Shown: positions 1-8,381 of the stretch, piece by piece
Layout: each line of letters opens with the position of its first letter
Numbering within the stretch: the first letter of the stretch is position 1
The notes under the pieces: model-generated
What the model was told of the DNA's origin: nothing
What the model saw: the letters and a program-made list of their open reading frames with translations, nothing else
Database searches by the model: none
Position numbers and translations under genes: made by a program
Assembly: GCA_937879855.1 (NCBI GenBank)
Contig: CALFMO010000061.1
Location: forward strand, 1-64,000
From: an uncultured Acidobacteriaceae bacterium
GTDB lineage: Bacteria > Acidobacteriota > Terriglobia > Terriglobales > Acidobacteriaceae
DNA: 64,000 nucleotides
Direction: 5' to 3'

Positions 1-73
1 CAACCCCGCCAGGTCCGGAAGGAAGCAACGGTAACGGGCTCTTGCGTGTGCAGTGAGTTCCCGGTGCCTGGCT
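1..73 (+). ncRNA. ffs: Signal recognition particle RNA (4.5S type), 3' part
   Basis: The stretch carries the SRP RNA core: CAGGTCCGGAAGGAAGCA near positions 10-27, followed by GCGTGTGC at about 44-51, and a closing GCCTGGC before a T-run at 74-81. In known bacterial 4.5S RNAs these bases form the tetraloop and internal loops bound by the Ffh M domain. The 5' half lies outside the window, so the gene is truncated by the window edge. The T-run just after the closing stem fits a Rho-independent end. The strand follows from the direction of the conserved core. Confidence 0.93.
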
Positions 74-201
74 TATTTTTTGACGACTTTCGCGTTTCAT
101 ATCACGAAGTTTTACATATTTTTTACGACTCTTTTCGCAAGAAACCTTTTCTCGCGCATCAAGTAAGTACGCGGCAAAACTGCCCGAGCGCGAGGAGAAG
201 A

Positions 202-480
202 ATGATGAATCAAGGTGTTTCCCCCAAGCCTGCTCCCAATGTCACGATCCGAGTTTCCGGCAAGTTGTTTGAAGGACATCTGGCGTATTTGGAGCAGTTG
301 GTACATTCTGCGGGCGAGTGCTCGTTGTGGCCGCTCTTGAATCTCTCGCGCCTTGATGAATTGGATCACGCTGCGCTCTCCTACCTCGCTCACGGCGAAA
401 ATCGCGAGTTCGGGATTGTCTCGTGTCCGAACTTCATTCGCGAGCGGATGGATGATGAGCACCGCAGAAGTGCGGCTTGA
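202..480 (+). CDS. Small conserved-type protein, possibly STAS-like
   Basis: A 92-residue protein starting at tandem ATG codons (202 and 205) right behind a GAGGAGAAG ribosome binding site. The open frame extends upstream into the SRP RNA, which argues for the start at 202. The order of short beta-like stretches (VTIRVSGKL near residue 11, LWPLLNLSRL near 43) followed by an amphipathic helix (LDHAALSYLAHGE) recalls a STAS domain, the fold of anti-sigma-factor antagonists, but no diagnostic phosphorylatable serine motif is clear. No signal peptide or membrane segment is visible. It stands alone between the SRP RNA and the DinB-like gene. STAS membership is a guess; the gene itself is likely. 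Confidence 0.55.
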   Translation: MMNQGVSPKPAPNVTIRVSGKLFEGHLAYLEQLVHSAGECSLWPLLNLSRLDELDHAALSYLAHGENREFGIVSCPNFIRERMDDEHRRSAA

Positions 481-567
481 AAGGCGGCGGAATTTCGGAT
501 TACACAACTGCACCTGGCGCGTCTAGAATCTTGTCCGTTTAGAATCTGGATCGATTAGGAGGATGCA

Positions 568-1122
568 GTGATCATCTCTCGCCGCTCATGTGTGTTGCTT
601 GCGTTTCTGATCCTGGCCGCCGCTGCCGGTGCCCAAACCGCCCAGGTGAACTCCGTGCTCGACATGGCGGATTTCGTCCACGACTGGCAGATCTCCAAGC
701 AGTTCACGCTCGACGTGGCGAATGCCATGCCCGCGGAGTTTTACAGTTTCAAACCCAATCCCGAGGAAATGACGTTTGGCGAACAGATGATTCACATTGC
801 CGGCTCGAATGTATTCCGCTTCAACCAGATCACTGGCATCAAGCCACCCTTTCCTTTCGATCCTGCGAAACCGCCCGCTTCCGACAAGCAGAGTGTGCTG
901 AAGTTGCTCGATCAATCGTTCGACTACGTCATTGAAGTGCTTCCGAAGATTACTCCCGAGCAATTGCAGCGTACCTGGCATATTCCGTCTTGGAAGGGCC
1001 GCAACGATCCGGATGGGCGCGCGATGATCATGAATATGTTCGTTCATACGGCGCATCACCGGGCGCAGTGCGATGTTTACTTGCGCGCGAAGGGAATCAA
1101 GCCGCCGGATTACAGGTTCTGA
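568..1122 (+). CDS. Secreted DinB-family (four-helix) protein
   Basis: A 184-residue protein with a GTG start at 568 behind a TAGGAGG ribosome binding site. Residues 1-22 form a signal peptide ending in an Ala-Gln cleavage region. The mature part has the DinB/YfiT layout: a first helix near VHDWQISKQF, a His in FGEQMIHIAG near residue 76, and the C-terminal helix VHTAHHRAQCDVYLRAKGI. The metal-binding histidines of the family usually sit in these two places. DinB-fold proteins are often metal-dependent thiol transferases, but export makes that specific role uncertain here. It stands alone upstream of the fabH pair. Substrate unknown. Confidence 0.8.
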   Translation: MIISRRSCVLLAFLILAAAAGAQTAQVNSVLDMADFVHDWQISKQFTLDVANAMPAEFYSFKPNPEEMTFGEQMIHIAGSNVFRFNQITGIKPPFPFDPAKPPASDKQSVLKLLDQSFDYVIEVLPKITPEQLQRTWHIPSWKGRNDPDGRAMIMNMFVHTAHHRAQCDVYLRAKGIKPPDYRF

Positions 1123-1151
1123 AGGTGACGCGCCGAGGTTGCCTGGCTTAA

Positions 1152-1174
1152 ACAGCCGAGGCGGCTGTCGCTAC
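1152..1174 (+). repeat. Palindromic repeat, copy A (flanks fabH pair)
   Basis: A 23-base element with the palindromic core ACAGCCGAGGCGGCTGT followed by CGCTAC. The same element recurs in reverse orientation at 3454-3476 with one mismatch, so the two copies bracket the tandem fabH genes. It resembles a REP-type dispersed palindrome; whether it has a regulatory or transcript-stability role cannot be seen. Confidence 0.7.
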
Positions 1175-1187
1175 GTGATTCGATCTG

Positions 1188-1199
1188 GTTAGACATTCT
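1188..1199 (+). promoter_or_regulatory. Duplicated element upstream of first fabH
   Basis: GTTAGACATTCT starts exactly 59 bases before the TTG start of the first fabH. The identical 12 bases occur at 2313-2324, again 59 bases before the second fabH start. Flanking bases have diverged, so the preserved match and spacing suggest either a recent shared origin or a conserved operator or promoter element. It does not match the FapR operator known from Firmicutes. Confidence 0.45.
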
Positions 1200-1246
1200 G
1201 CTCCTGATCCTTGAGAATACTCAGTTTCATATTTCAGGAGTTCTCA

Positions 1247-2245
1247 TTGAGCAAACCGATCCGCGCCAAGATCAGCGCTTTGGGCACCTACCTGCCTCCG
1301 CGCGTTCTTACGAACGCCGACCTGGAAAAGATGGTCGACACCACCAATGAATGGATCATGGAACGCGTTGGCATCCGCGAACGCCATCTGGTGGACAAAG
1401 GCGTCGCCGCCAGCGACCTGGCGGTGGCGGCGGTGAAGAACCTGCTCGAGTCGCATCCTTTCGATTTGCAGCAGGTGGACCTGATCGTGGTGGGCACGGT
1501 CACGCCCGACATGATGTATCCGTCGACGGCTTGCCTGGTGCAGCATAAATTAGGCATCGAGAGAACGTGGGGCTTCGATGTTTCTGCGGGATGTTCCGGG
1601 TTCTTATACGCGCTTAACACCGGGGTGAAGTTTGTTGAGTCGGGACAGTATAAGAAGGTGCTGGTGATCGGGTCGGACGTAAATTCGTCGATGACGGATT
1701 ACACCGATCGCGCGGTGTGCATCATTTTTGGCGATGGAGCTGGAGCGGTTTTGCTGGAACCGTCGGAGGATGAAGAGGTCGGTGTCCTCGATCATGTGGC
1801 GCAGATTGAGGGCATGGGGGGACAGTTTCTGTGCATGCCGGGCGGCGGAAGCCTGAATCCAGCGACGCATGAGACGGTGGACCAGAAGATGCATTACATC
1901 CATCAGGATGGCAAGAATGTTTTCAAGTATGCGGTGAAGAAGATGGCGGAGATGACGGAGCGCATCCTGGAGAAAAATAAACTTACTGGCAAGGATATTG
2001 ATTGCTTCATTGCGCATCAGGCGAACCGGCGGATTATCACTGCGACTGCGGACCGCCTGGGCATGCCGATGGAGAAAGTGATCATCAATATCGATCGCTA
2101 CGGCAACACCACAGCGGGCACGATCCCGATCGCCATGCAGACGGCGCTGGAAGAGGGAAAATTGAAAAAGGGCGATCGGCTGCTGATCGCGGCGGTGGGC
2201 GCTGGGTTCACGTCGGGGGCGACGCTGCTGCGGTGGGCGTACTAA
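1247..2245 (+). CDS. fabH: 3-oxoacyl-ACP synthase III (KAS III), copy 1
   Basis: Condenses an acyl-CoA starter with malonyl-ACP to begin type II fatty acid synthesis in the cytoplasm. The protein has 332 residues from the TTG at 1247, which sits six bases after CAGGAG. The open frame reaches back to another TTG at 1211, but the parallel start of the second copy favours 1247. The catalytic triad is complete: Cys116 in SAGCSGF, His257 in AHQAN and Asn287 in RYGNTTAG. The GDGAGA motif is near residue 162. The neighbour at 2372 is a tandem paralogue without indels across the first 290 residues. Substrate preference (straight or branched starters) cannot be told from sequence alone. Confidence 0.95.
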   Translation: MSKPIRAKISALGTYLPPRVLTNADLEKMVDTTNEWIMERVGIRERHLVDKGVAASDLAVAAVKNLLESHPFDLQQVDLIVVGTVTPDMMYPSTACLVQHKLGIERTWGFDVSAGCSGFLYALNTGVKFVESGQYKKVLVIGSDVNSSMTDYTDRAVCIIFGDGAGAVLLEPSEDEEVGVLDHVAQIEGMGGQFLCMPGGGSLNPATHETVDQKMHYIHQDGKNVFKYAVKKMAEMTERILEKNKLTGKDIDCFIAHQANRRIITATADRLGMPMEKVIINIDRYGNTTAGTIPIAMQTALEEGKLKKGDRLLIAAVGAGFTSGATLLRWAY

Positions 2246-2312
2246 GCAGACCGGTGAACTTCAGCGGCGCGAGGAAACTGCATAGCTCCTTCACTTTCTC
2301 AGGATGACAAGA

Positions 2313-2324
2313 GTTAGACATTCT
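2313..2324 (+). promoter_or_regulatory. Duplicated element upstream of second fabH
   Basis: Second copy of GTTAGACATTCT, 59 bases before the TTG start of the second fabH, matching the position of the copy at 1188-1199. Directly before it lies TTCTCAGGATGACAA, which resembles half of a dispersed repeat seen elsewhere in the window (30115, 38461). Confidence 0.45.
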
Positions 2325-2371
2325 TCGGGCAATCCTTCAGAATTGTTGCAGCTTCAACTGGGGAGTTCTTG

Positions 2372-3379
2372 TTGACGAAACCGATCCGCGCCAAAATCAG
2401 CGCTCTGGGCACGTACGTGCCGCCTCGTCTGCTTACCAATGCCGATCTGGAAAAAATGGTCGACACCAACAACGAATGGATCATGGCGCGTGTCGGCATT
2501 CGCGAGCGGCACATTGCGGCCAAGGGCGTAGCCACCAGCGATCTCGCGGTGGAGGCCGCCAAGAAGGCGTTGGCGCAACGCGGACTGGCTGCCACCGACA
2601 TCGACGCCATCATTGTCGGGACGGTAACGCCCGACATGTTTTTTCCTTCGACCGCTTGCGTAGTGCAGGACAAACTGGGCGCGAAGGGAGCGTGGGGATT
2701 CGATCTTTCCGCGGCCTGCTCCGCCTTCGTTTACTCGCTGCAGGTGGGAGCGCAATTCATCGCCAGCGGCGCGCACAAGCGAATCTTGGTGATTGGCGCG
2801 GATGTGATGTCGTCGATCATCGATTACGCCGATCGTGCCACGTGCGTGATCTTTGGTGATGGAGCTGGTGCCGCGATTCTGGAACCAGCAGAAAATGATT
2901 CCGTAGGCCTGATCGACTTCATTCATGAAGTCGACGGTTCGGGCGGGCAGTTTCTCTACATGCCCGGTGGAGGCAGCCTTCACCCGACGAGCAAACAGAC
3001 GATCGAAAAGAGGATGCATTACGTGCATCAGGATGGGCAGCAGGTTTTCAAGTTTGCAGTGCGCAAGCAGACTGAACTCTGCCAGAAATTGCTGGAGCGC
3101 AACGGGCTGAAGGGCTCAGACATTGATGCGTTCATTCCGCATCAAGCGAACTTGCGCATCATTAACGCCACCGCCGACCGACTGGGGCTGCGCCCCGAGG
3201 CCGTGGTCATCAATATTGATCGCTACGGAAACACCACGGCGGGAACAATCCCGCTGGCCATGAATACAGCGCTCGAGCAGGGCAAACTGAAAAAGGGGAG
3301 CTTGGTCATGCTGGCAGCCGTGGGGGCGGGATTTACTGTCGGCGCGACGCTGTTGCGCTGGGCGTTCGGCTCGGATTAG
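2372..3379 (+). CDS. fabH: 3-oxoacyl-ACP synthase III (KAS III), copy 2
   Basis: Tandem paralogue of the preceding gene: 335 residues, same enzyme class, starting fatty acid synthesis from an acyl-CoA and malonyl-ACP. The start is taken as TTG 2372 because MTKPIRAKIS aligns with MSKPIRAKIS of copy 1; a TTG one codon earlier is possible. The triad Cys116 (SAACSAF), His257 (PHQAN) and Asn287 (RYGNTTAG) falls at the same residue numbers as in copy 1. The residues around the active-site Cys differ (AACSAF against AGCSGF), and so does the acyl-pocket strand (ASGAHKRILVIGADV against ESGQYKKVLVIGSDV), which would fit a different starter acyl-CoA. A gap of 126 bases separates the two genes. Confidence 0.95.
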   Translation: MTKPIRAKISALGTYVPPRLLTNADLEKMVDTNNEWIMARVGIRERHIAAKGVATSDLAVEAAKKALAQRGLAATDIDAIIVGTVTPDMFFPSTACVVQDKLGAKGAWGFDLSAACSAFVYSLQVGAQFIASGAHKRILVIGADVMSSIIDYADRATCVIFGDGAGAAILEPAENDSVGLIDFIHEVDGSGGQFLYMPGGGSLHPTSKQTIEKRMHYVHQDGQQVFKFAVRKQTELCQKLLERNGLKGSDIDAFIPHQANLRIINATADRLGLRPEAVVINIDRYGNTTAGTIPLAMNTALEQGKLKKGSLVMLAAVGAGFTVGATLLRWAFGSD

Positions 3380-3453
3380 TCGACTTGGCGTTCGCGATAG
3401 CAGCGACCCAGCACATAGCCGGCACCGTCGAGTTTGGGATTCATACGAGTGAT

Positions 3454-3476
3454 GTAGTGACAGCCGCCTCGGCTGT
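3454..3476 (-). repeat. Palindromic repeat, copy B (flanks fabH pair)
   Basis: Reverse-oriented copy of the element at 1152-1174 with one mismatch (core ACAGCCGCCTCGGCTGT as read on the plus strand). It lies in the 276-base gap between the second fabH and the inositol phosphate synthase gene, which otherwise shows no gene. Confidence 0.7.
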
Positions 3477-3655
3477 CCGATCTTCTCCCCACGATCCGCG
3501 GCGACCGCAATTCTTTTCCGCTCAATGACAAAGAGGCCCAGTTGAAGGGCGTTTCCCGGCATTTAGCCGCGCGGGTTTGCAAAACTCCCACGCAATACGA
3601 GAACATACAAGGTTTGCACATTCATCCTGATACCTACTGAGGAAGCGGCCAACCT

Positions 3656-5065
3656 ATGGCGACACGGCAGAAGTCTGCAAAGACGAAGACAGCACGCGCG
3701 GAAGTGAGCCAAAAGAAGTCAGAAGCGAAGGCGCGCAGCAGTTCCAAAGCCAACGGCACTATCGAGCCCGCAAAAGGCCGCTTGGGGGTGATGATTCCCG
3801 GCATGGGTGCTGTGGCCACGACTTTTGTCGCTGGTGTGGAGGCGATCCGCAAAGGTCTCGCCAAGCCCATCGGATCGTTGACGCAGATGGGCACGGTTCG
3901 CCTGGGCAAGCGCACCGACGGCCGATCGCCCAAGATAAAGGAGTTCGTGCCGCTCGCTGGTCTCGACGACCTGGTCTTCACCGGCTGGGACATTTTCGAA
4001 GACAACATGTATGAGGCTGCGTCGAATGCGGGTGTTCTCGACCACCGCCTGCTCGAGCAGTTGAAGCCGTTTCTCTCGTCGGTGAAGCCGCGCGCGGCAG
4101 TCTTCGACCACAACTATGTGAAGAAGATCGATGGACCCAATGTGAAGAGGGGCAAGACGAAGATGGATCTCGCCGAGCAGTTGCGCGACGACATCCGCGA
4201 CTTCAAGAAGACCACTGGCGTTGAACGCCTGATCACCATGTGGTGCGGTTCGACCGAGTCTTATATCGAGCCAACTGCAGCTCACCAGACGGTGAAATCT
4301 TTCGAGAAAGCGCTGCGCGAGAACGACGAACTGATCGCGCCCTCGATGATCTACGCTTATGCATCGCTGATGGAAGGAGTGCCGTTCGCCAATGGGGCGC
4401 CGAATCTGACGGTCGATCTCCCCGTCATGCTGGAACTTTCACGCCAGAATGAAGCGCCCATCTGCGGCAAGGACTTCAAGACTGGCCAGACGCTGATGAA
4501 AACGGTTTTGGCGCCCGCGTTCAAAGCCCGACTGCTGGGCCTGAGCGGATGGTATTCCACGAACATCCTGGGAAACCGCGACGGGGAAGTGCTCGACGAT
4601 CCCGGTTCATTCAAGACCAAGGAAGAGTCGAAGCTCGGCGTGCTGGAGCACATTCTGCAGCCCGCGCTGTATCCCGAACTCTACGGAAATATTTTCCACA
4701 AGGTTCGCATCAACTATTATCCGCCGCGCGGCGACAACAAAGAAGGCTGGGACAACATTGACATCTTCGGATGGCTCGGCTATCCCATGCAGATCAAGGT
4801 CGACTTTCTGTGCCGAGATTCCATCCTCGCCGCGCCGATCGTGCTCGATCTGGTGTTGTTCCTCGATCTGGCGAAGCGCTGTTCGGAGTTGCGCGGACGG
4901 GGCATTCAGGAGTGGCTCAGCTTTTACTTCAAGTCGCCGATGACCGCTCCGGGATTGTATCCGGAACATGATCTGTTCATACAGCTGATGAAGCTGAAGA
5001 ACACGCTGCGGCATTTGAAGGGCGAAGAGTTGATCACGCACCTGGGGCTGGAGTACTACGACTAG
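3656..5065 (+). CDS. ino1: Inositol-3-phosphate synthase
   Basis: NAD-dependent isomerisation of glucose 6-phosphate to myo-inositol 3-phosphate, the entry to inositol lipids or compatible solutes. The protein has 469 residues. After a Lys/Ala-rich extension of about 42 residues comes the Rossmann motif IPGMGAVATTFVAG. Family hallmarks follow: CGSTESY near residue 197, ASLMEGVPFANGAPN, GKDFKTGQT near 272, and the lipid-synthase-like SWYS/GNRDG block. The start at ATG 3656 has GAGGAAG about ten bases upstream. The basic N-terminal tail is unusual for the enzyme and may bind nucleic acid or be a disordered linker. The gene ends 27 bases before the converging esterase gene, so the two share a short terminator space. 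Confidence 0.93.
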   Translation: MATRQKSAKTKTARAEVSQKKSEAKARSSSKANGTIEPAKGRLGVMIPGMGAVATTFVAGVEAIRKGLAKPIGSLTQMGTVRLGKRTDGRSPKIKEFVPLAGLDDLVFTGWDIFEDNMYEAASNAGVLDHRLLEQLKPFLSSVKPRAAVFDHNYVKKIDGPNVKRGKTKMDLAEQLRDDIRDFKKTTGVERLITMWCGSTESYIEPTAAHQTVKSFEKALRENDELIAPSMIYAYASLMEGVPFANGAPNLTVDLPVMLELSRQNEAPICGKDFKTGQTLMKTVLAPAFKARLLGLSGWYSTNILGNRDGEVLDDPGSFKTKEESKLGVLEHILQPALYPELYGNIFHKVRINYYPPRGDNKEGWDNIDIFGWLGYPMQIKVDFLCRDSILAAPIVLDLVLFLDLAKRCSELRGRGIQEWLSFYFKSPMTAPGLYPEHDLFIQLMKLKNTLRHLKGEELITHLGLEYYD

Positions 5066-5092
5066 GTCATGTGGAGCGGACACTCTTGTTCG

Positions 5093-6403
5093 CTACCTCT
5101 GATCGAAAGTGACCGCAATCTTCGGCGCCGCTTCTGCAGAGGGTGCGAATAGCGAGAGCGGTACGGCTCGCGCCATGGCGGCGTAACCTGGCGGCGAGGG
5201 ATGGAGATGGTCGCCGGAATCATATGCAGGAAGCAGGCGGTCGGAGTGTTCGGGATCACGCGTAATCTTGTCGAAGTCGATCACTGCATCGAAGTGTCCC
5301 GGGGTTCGGATCCATTCGTTGACCGCCTGCCGGTCCGCCTCATTGGCGGTCGCGGGATGATAATAATTCGATCCTACAAAGGGCATGATGGTGGCGCCGA
5401 TGACCTTGATGTCGTGACTGTGAGCACGCGCGATCATCTGCTCGTAGGCGGCGGTAATCCGCCGCACCAGCGCTTCGTGCTCGGCGCGAGGGGCATCGCC
5501 TGCGCGAGCCAGCAGGCCGATATCGTTGATTCCTTCTAGAACAATCAAGTAGCGCACGCCTGCCTGCGCGATCACGTCATCATCGAAGCGCGACAACGCA
5601 TTCGGGCCCAAGCCGTCGGTGAGCAGATGGTTCCCGCCAATGCCGTGGTTGAGAACCGCCAGATTCCGCGTGCTCGGATCGGATTGCATGCGCTGTGCCA
5701 GAACGTCGGTCCAACGATCGTTGCCGTTGGTAGTGGCGCCGTGGCCATCGGGGATGGAGTCGCCAAGCACGACGACGGAACTGGCTGCGGGCGAGGCAGC
5801 CACGTCAATTCCGGTGATGAAGTACCAGTGATCAACGGTTTTTGCGATGTGGAACTCGGGTGCGGAAACTGGATCTCCGTGTGCGATATAGGAAGTCGCT
5901 CGCGAGCCGGGATGCCCCGTTTGCTCGACTGGAGCTGTGTCGAGGTGCAGCGTAATCGCGACATTGGATAGCGCGCTCGCAGAAAAGGGGAGCGGATCAG
6001 AGAGGTAGTCTGCATGGGGCGGAATGTTGAGATCGCCGGAGCCAGAGAAAGTGAGCGCTTTATCGCTGGCAGGCACGATTTTGTCGGAACTGGAAGAAAC
6101 GGGAGTGGCGACGTGCACGGCCGTCAGGTGCAGCGGGGTAGCCCCGAACCGATTCGAGAGCCGCAGCCGAATTTCGCTTCCACCGAGAGATAGGCGGACG
6201 ATTTGGCGCAGAGTGAGATCGCGGAGATCCGCTGGATCCAACGCATTAGCGGGCTCAACCAGTTGCTGAGATGCGGCCCACGAGCCGACCCACACGGTTT
6301 GGGCGGCGCTGGCATCGACGGTCTTCGCTGGGCTCGAGAGAAAAAAGATGGATACGAGGAGCAGTATTGAGCTCACATGGAGTCCGGGCAGAAATCGCTT
6401 CAT
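5093..6403 (-). CDS. Secreted SGNH/GDSL-family esterase
   Basis: An exported hydrolase of 436 residues. From the ATG at 6403 a signal peptide with the core SSILLLVSIFFLSS is followed by an Ala-rich cleavage site; an upstream TTG at 6469 would add 22 residues and spoil the signal, so it is not used. The N-terminal half is a beta-rich carbohydrate-module-like region. The SGNH blocks follow: VVLGDSIPDG (nucleophile Ser), NHGIGGN (Gly), EGINDIG (Asn) and DHLHPSPPGY (catalytic Asp-x-x-His). Proteins of this layout are usually acetylxylan or rhamnogalacturonan esterases or arylesterases. It lies 68 bases downstream of the GH35-type gene, so the pair probably works on the same polysaccharide. Confidence 0.88.
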   Translation of the reverse strand: MKRFLPGLHVSSILLLVSIFFLSSPAKTVDASAAQTVWVGSWAASQQLVEPANALDPADLRDLTLRQIVRLSLGGSEIRLRLSNRFGATPLHLTAVHVATPVSSSSDKIVPASDKALTFSGSGDLNIPPHADYLSDPLPFSASALSNVAITLHLDTAPVEQTGHPGSRATSYIAHGDPVSAPEFHIAKTVDHWYFITGIDVAASPAASSVVVLGDSIPDGHGATTNGNDRWTDVLAQRMQSDPSTRNLAVLNHGIGGNHLLTDGLGPNALSRFDDDVIAQAGVRYLIVLEGINDIGLLARAGDAPRAEHEALVRRITAAYEQMIARAHSHDIKVIGATIMPFVGSNYYHPATANEADRQAVNEWIRTPGHFDAVIDFDKITRDPEHSDRLLPAYDSGDHLHPSPPGYAAMARAVPLSLFAPSAEAAPKIAVTFDQR

Positions 6404-6471
6404 AGACTTCGCTGTCCTCTGAACCTTCGATTTTTGCAGTACAAACATAAGCAGGCGACTGCGAGTCAAGA

Positions 6472-8106
6472 CTAGTGTTCCCGTTCCGGGGAGATAGAGT
6501 ATAGGCGGACGCGATAAATGTGCGGTTGGTGCGGATCCAGCAACAACTGCCGACCCTGATTGGTTTGATCACCATTCAGTCGCCGCTCTGTGGTCCATTG
6601 CCCGGATGAGCGGGAAACTTGCTCGACACTCTCAATGCCGGCGATTCCAACATCGACATCAGGGTCACGAGCAACGCTGACGGTCAAGCCGCTGCCTGCG
6701 ATGTAGAACTCTCCGGGTGCGGTCTGCAGGATCAGCATGGCGCCATCGTCAGCAATGATTGACCTGGCTGGCCAGGATCGTGAGAGCGTGGCCTCGAACA
6801 GATATCCGCCCAGCGCAACGGTCTGACTTGAACGTGGGCTGGTCGAATGCAGAACCAAACCGCGCGTCATTCCTGCGGCTTGGGCGCCGGGCAAAAGATC
6901 ACGGATACTGTCGAGCACTTCGTAGACTTGCATCATATCCGGTTTGGGATCGGTTTCTTTTTCCGGCATTTTCAAGTTATCGATGGCGAACGGGCTAAAG
7001 CCAAAGGCACGCGCCTGGCCGTAAGCATAGAGTGCATTGTACAGAGCACTCTCCATGCGTGCTTCCGGTATGAATATCGCATTGCCGGAAATTTTGTACC
7101 GCTGTACCCAGTATTCGAAGTTGGGCCAGTAGATATCGGGCGAGTAGAAATCGATGCTGGGCGCGCCGGCGCGCCAGACTTCCAAATAATACGGATGCGG
7201 TCCGCCGCTGGGGTATTCTCCAGCCCTCTCCTGCGGCGCGGGAAGCTGCGCGTTTACATACATCGGAAGCGCATACTCTTTCTTTCCTGCCTGGATGACC
7301 GCTTGAATAAAACTTGCATAGTTCCATGCCATGAAAACTTCGTCGGCGGCGTCTCCAAATACTTCGCTCCATGTGCTCCCGCGCTGATTGAAGTGAGCCG
7401 CAAGTTCCGGCGAGAGCTGAAGGCGCTTTGTTGCGAGCGCATGGATCAACTGCTCCGGCACGGGACCGCGAAAGAGTTTGTTCGATTCTGGAGATCGGTC
7501 CCGGCCGGGCCCGAGATAACCGACTTCATTCTCCACCTGGACCATTAGGAGGGTCTGCTGCTGAGAATCTTTCTCGCGAACGTGCCGCATCAGTGCGGCG
7601 AATGCTCGACCGTCGCACCGGCGCGTTTCCCGTGATAGCGTCGAGAGAATTTCCACCGGCCTGCCGTCGGCGGACTCGGCGCGAGGGAAGCGCTTCGCAT
7701 CCGATTTGACCCACGAAGGAGCATAGTTGGAGAAAGCGTTTTTCCAACTCCCAAACCAGAGCAGGACGAGATGCAGGTTGTGCCGTCGCGCCGTTTCGAT
7801 CCAGTGATCGAGAATGCTGAAGTCGAAGCTGGCTTCTTTCGGTTCGATCTGCTCCCAGGCGACGGGCATCAGCACGGTATTGACGTGCATGGCGGCGAGC
7901 CTGGGGATGATCGAATCCGCCTGCGCGGCAGTTCCCGCCGAGGAGTTGCCCAGTTCACCTCCGAAGACGAGAAAGGGCTGGCCATTCACGATGAGACGTC
8001 CAGTTCCGTTCTCAGTTGTGATGTGCGGGAGTTCGGTGGCATGCAAGGCCAGTGCGGAAAGGAGAAGGGAAGCAACGAGAGCTACTTTGTATGAGGCGAT
8101 GTTCAC
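6472..8106 (-). CDS. Secreted GH35-type beta-galactosidase-like glycosidase
   Basis: A 544-residue exported glycoside hydrolase. Residues 1-23 are a signal peptide. The TIM-barrel start reads RLIVNGQPFLVFGGELGNS, typical of GH35 and its DUF5597-bearing relatives. VQVENEVG near residue 190 supplies the acid/base Glu and FIPEARM near 350 the likely nucleophile Glu. The C-terminal 120 residues are beta-rich and would match the DUF5597 region. It is the promoter-proximal gene of a two-gene unit with the SGNH esterase. Substrates in this clan include galactans and xyloglucan side chains; the exact one is unknown. Confidence 0.85.
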   Translation of the reverse strand: MNIASYKVALVASLLLSALALHATELPHITTENGTGRLIVNGQPFLVFGGELGNSSAGTAAQADSIIPRLAAMHVNTVLMPVAWEQIEPKEASFDFSILDHWIETARRHNLHLVLLWFGSWKNAFSNYAPSWVKSDAKRFPRAESADGRPVEILSTLSRETRRCDGRAFAALMRHVREKDSQQQTLLMVQVENEVGYLGPGRDRSPESNKLFRGPVPEQLIHALATKRLQLSPELAAHFNQRGSTWSEVFGDAADEVFMAWNYASFIQAVIQAGKKEYALPMYVNAQLPAPQERAGEYPSGGPHPYYLEVWRAGAPSIDFYSPDIYWPNFEYWVQRYKISGNAIFIPEARMESALYNALYAYGQARAFGFSPFAIDNLKMPEKETDPKPDMMQVYEVLDSIRDLLPGAQAAGMTRGLVLHSTSPRSSQTVALGGYLFEATLSRSWPARSIIADDGAMLILQTAPGEFYIAGSGLTVSVARDPDVDVGIAGIESVEQVSRSSGQWTTERRLNGDQTNQGRQLLLDPHQPHIYRVRLYSISPEREH

Positions 8107-8381
8107 CGGCTATCCTCCAAACCATGGAGGGTAGCTTCCCGCCCCATTCAATTGCAATTATGCGTTTCGGTTTCGGGTCATCACGCAGGCGCAACAACTT
8201 TCCGAATTTCGCACCATCCTCGCGCAAAATATGCCAAGGCATTGATGAGACCATGCTAACGCCAGAGCCGTTTGAATCGTTGGCGAAACATCTCCATCAC
8301 GTCAAAATCCGCATGGAGCGTAAGGCCTCATCATAAGACTTACGACAGTTTGCTAGAATACCCGACCGATAGGAGGTCGTT

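Noticed and set aside
46..201. Upstream extension of the first small gene into the SRP RNA
   Set aside because: The extension overlaps a structural RNA and its terminator; ATG 202 has a better ribosome binding site.
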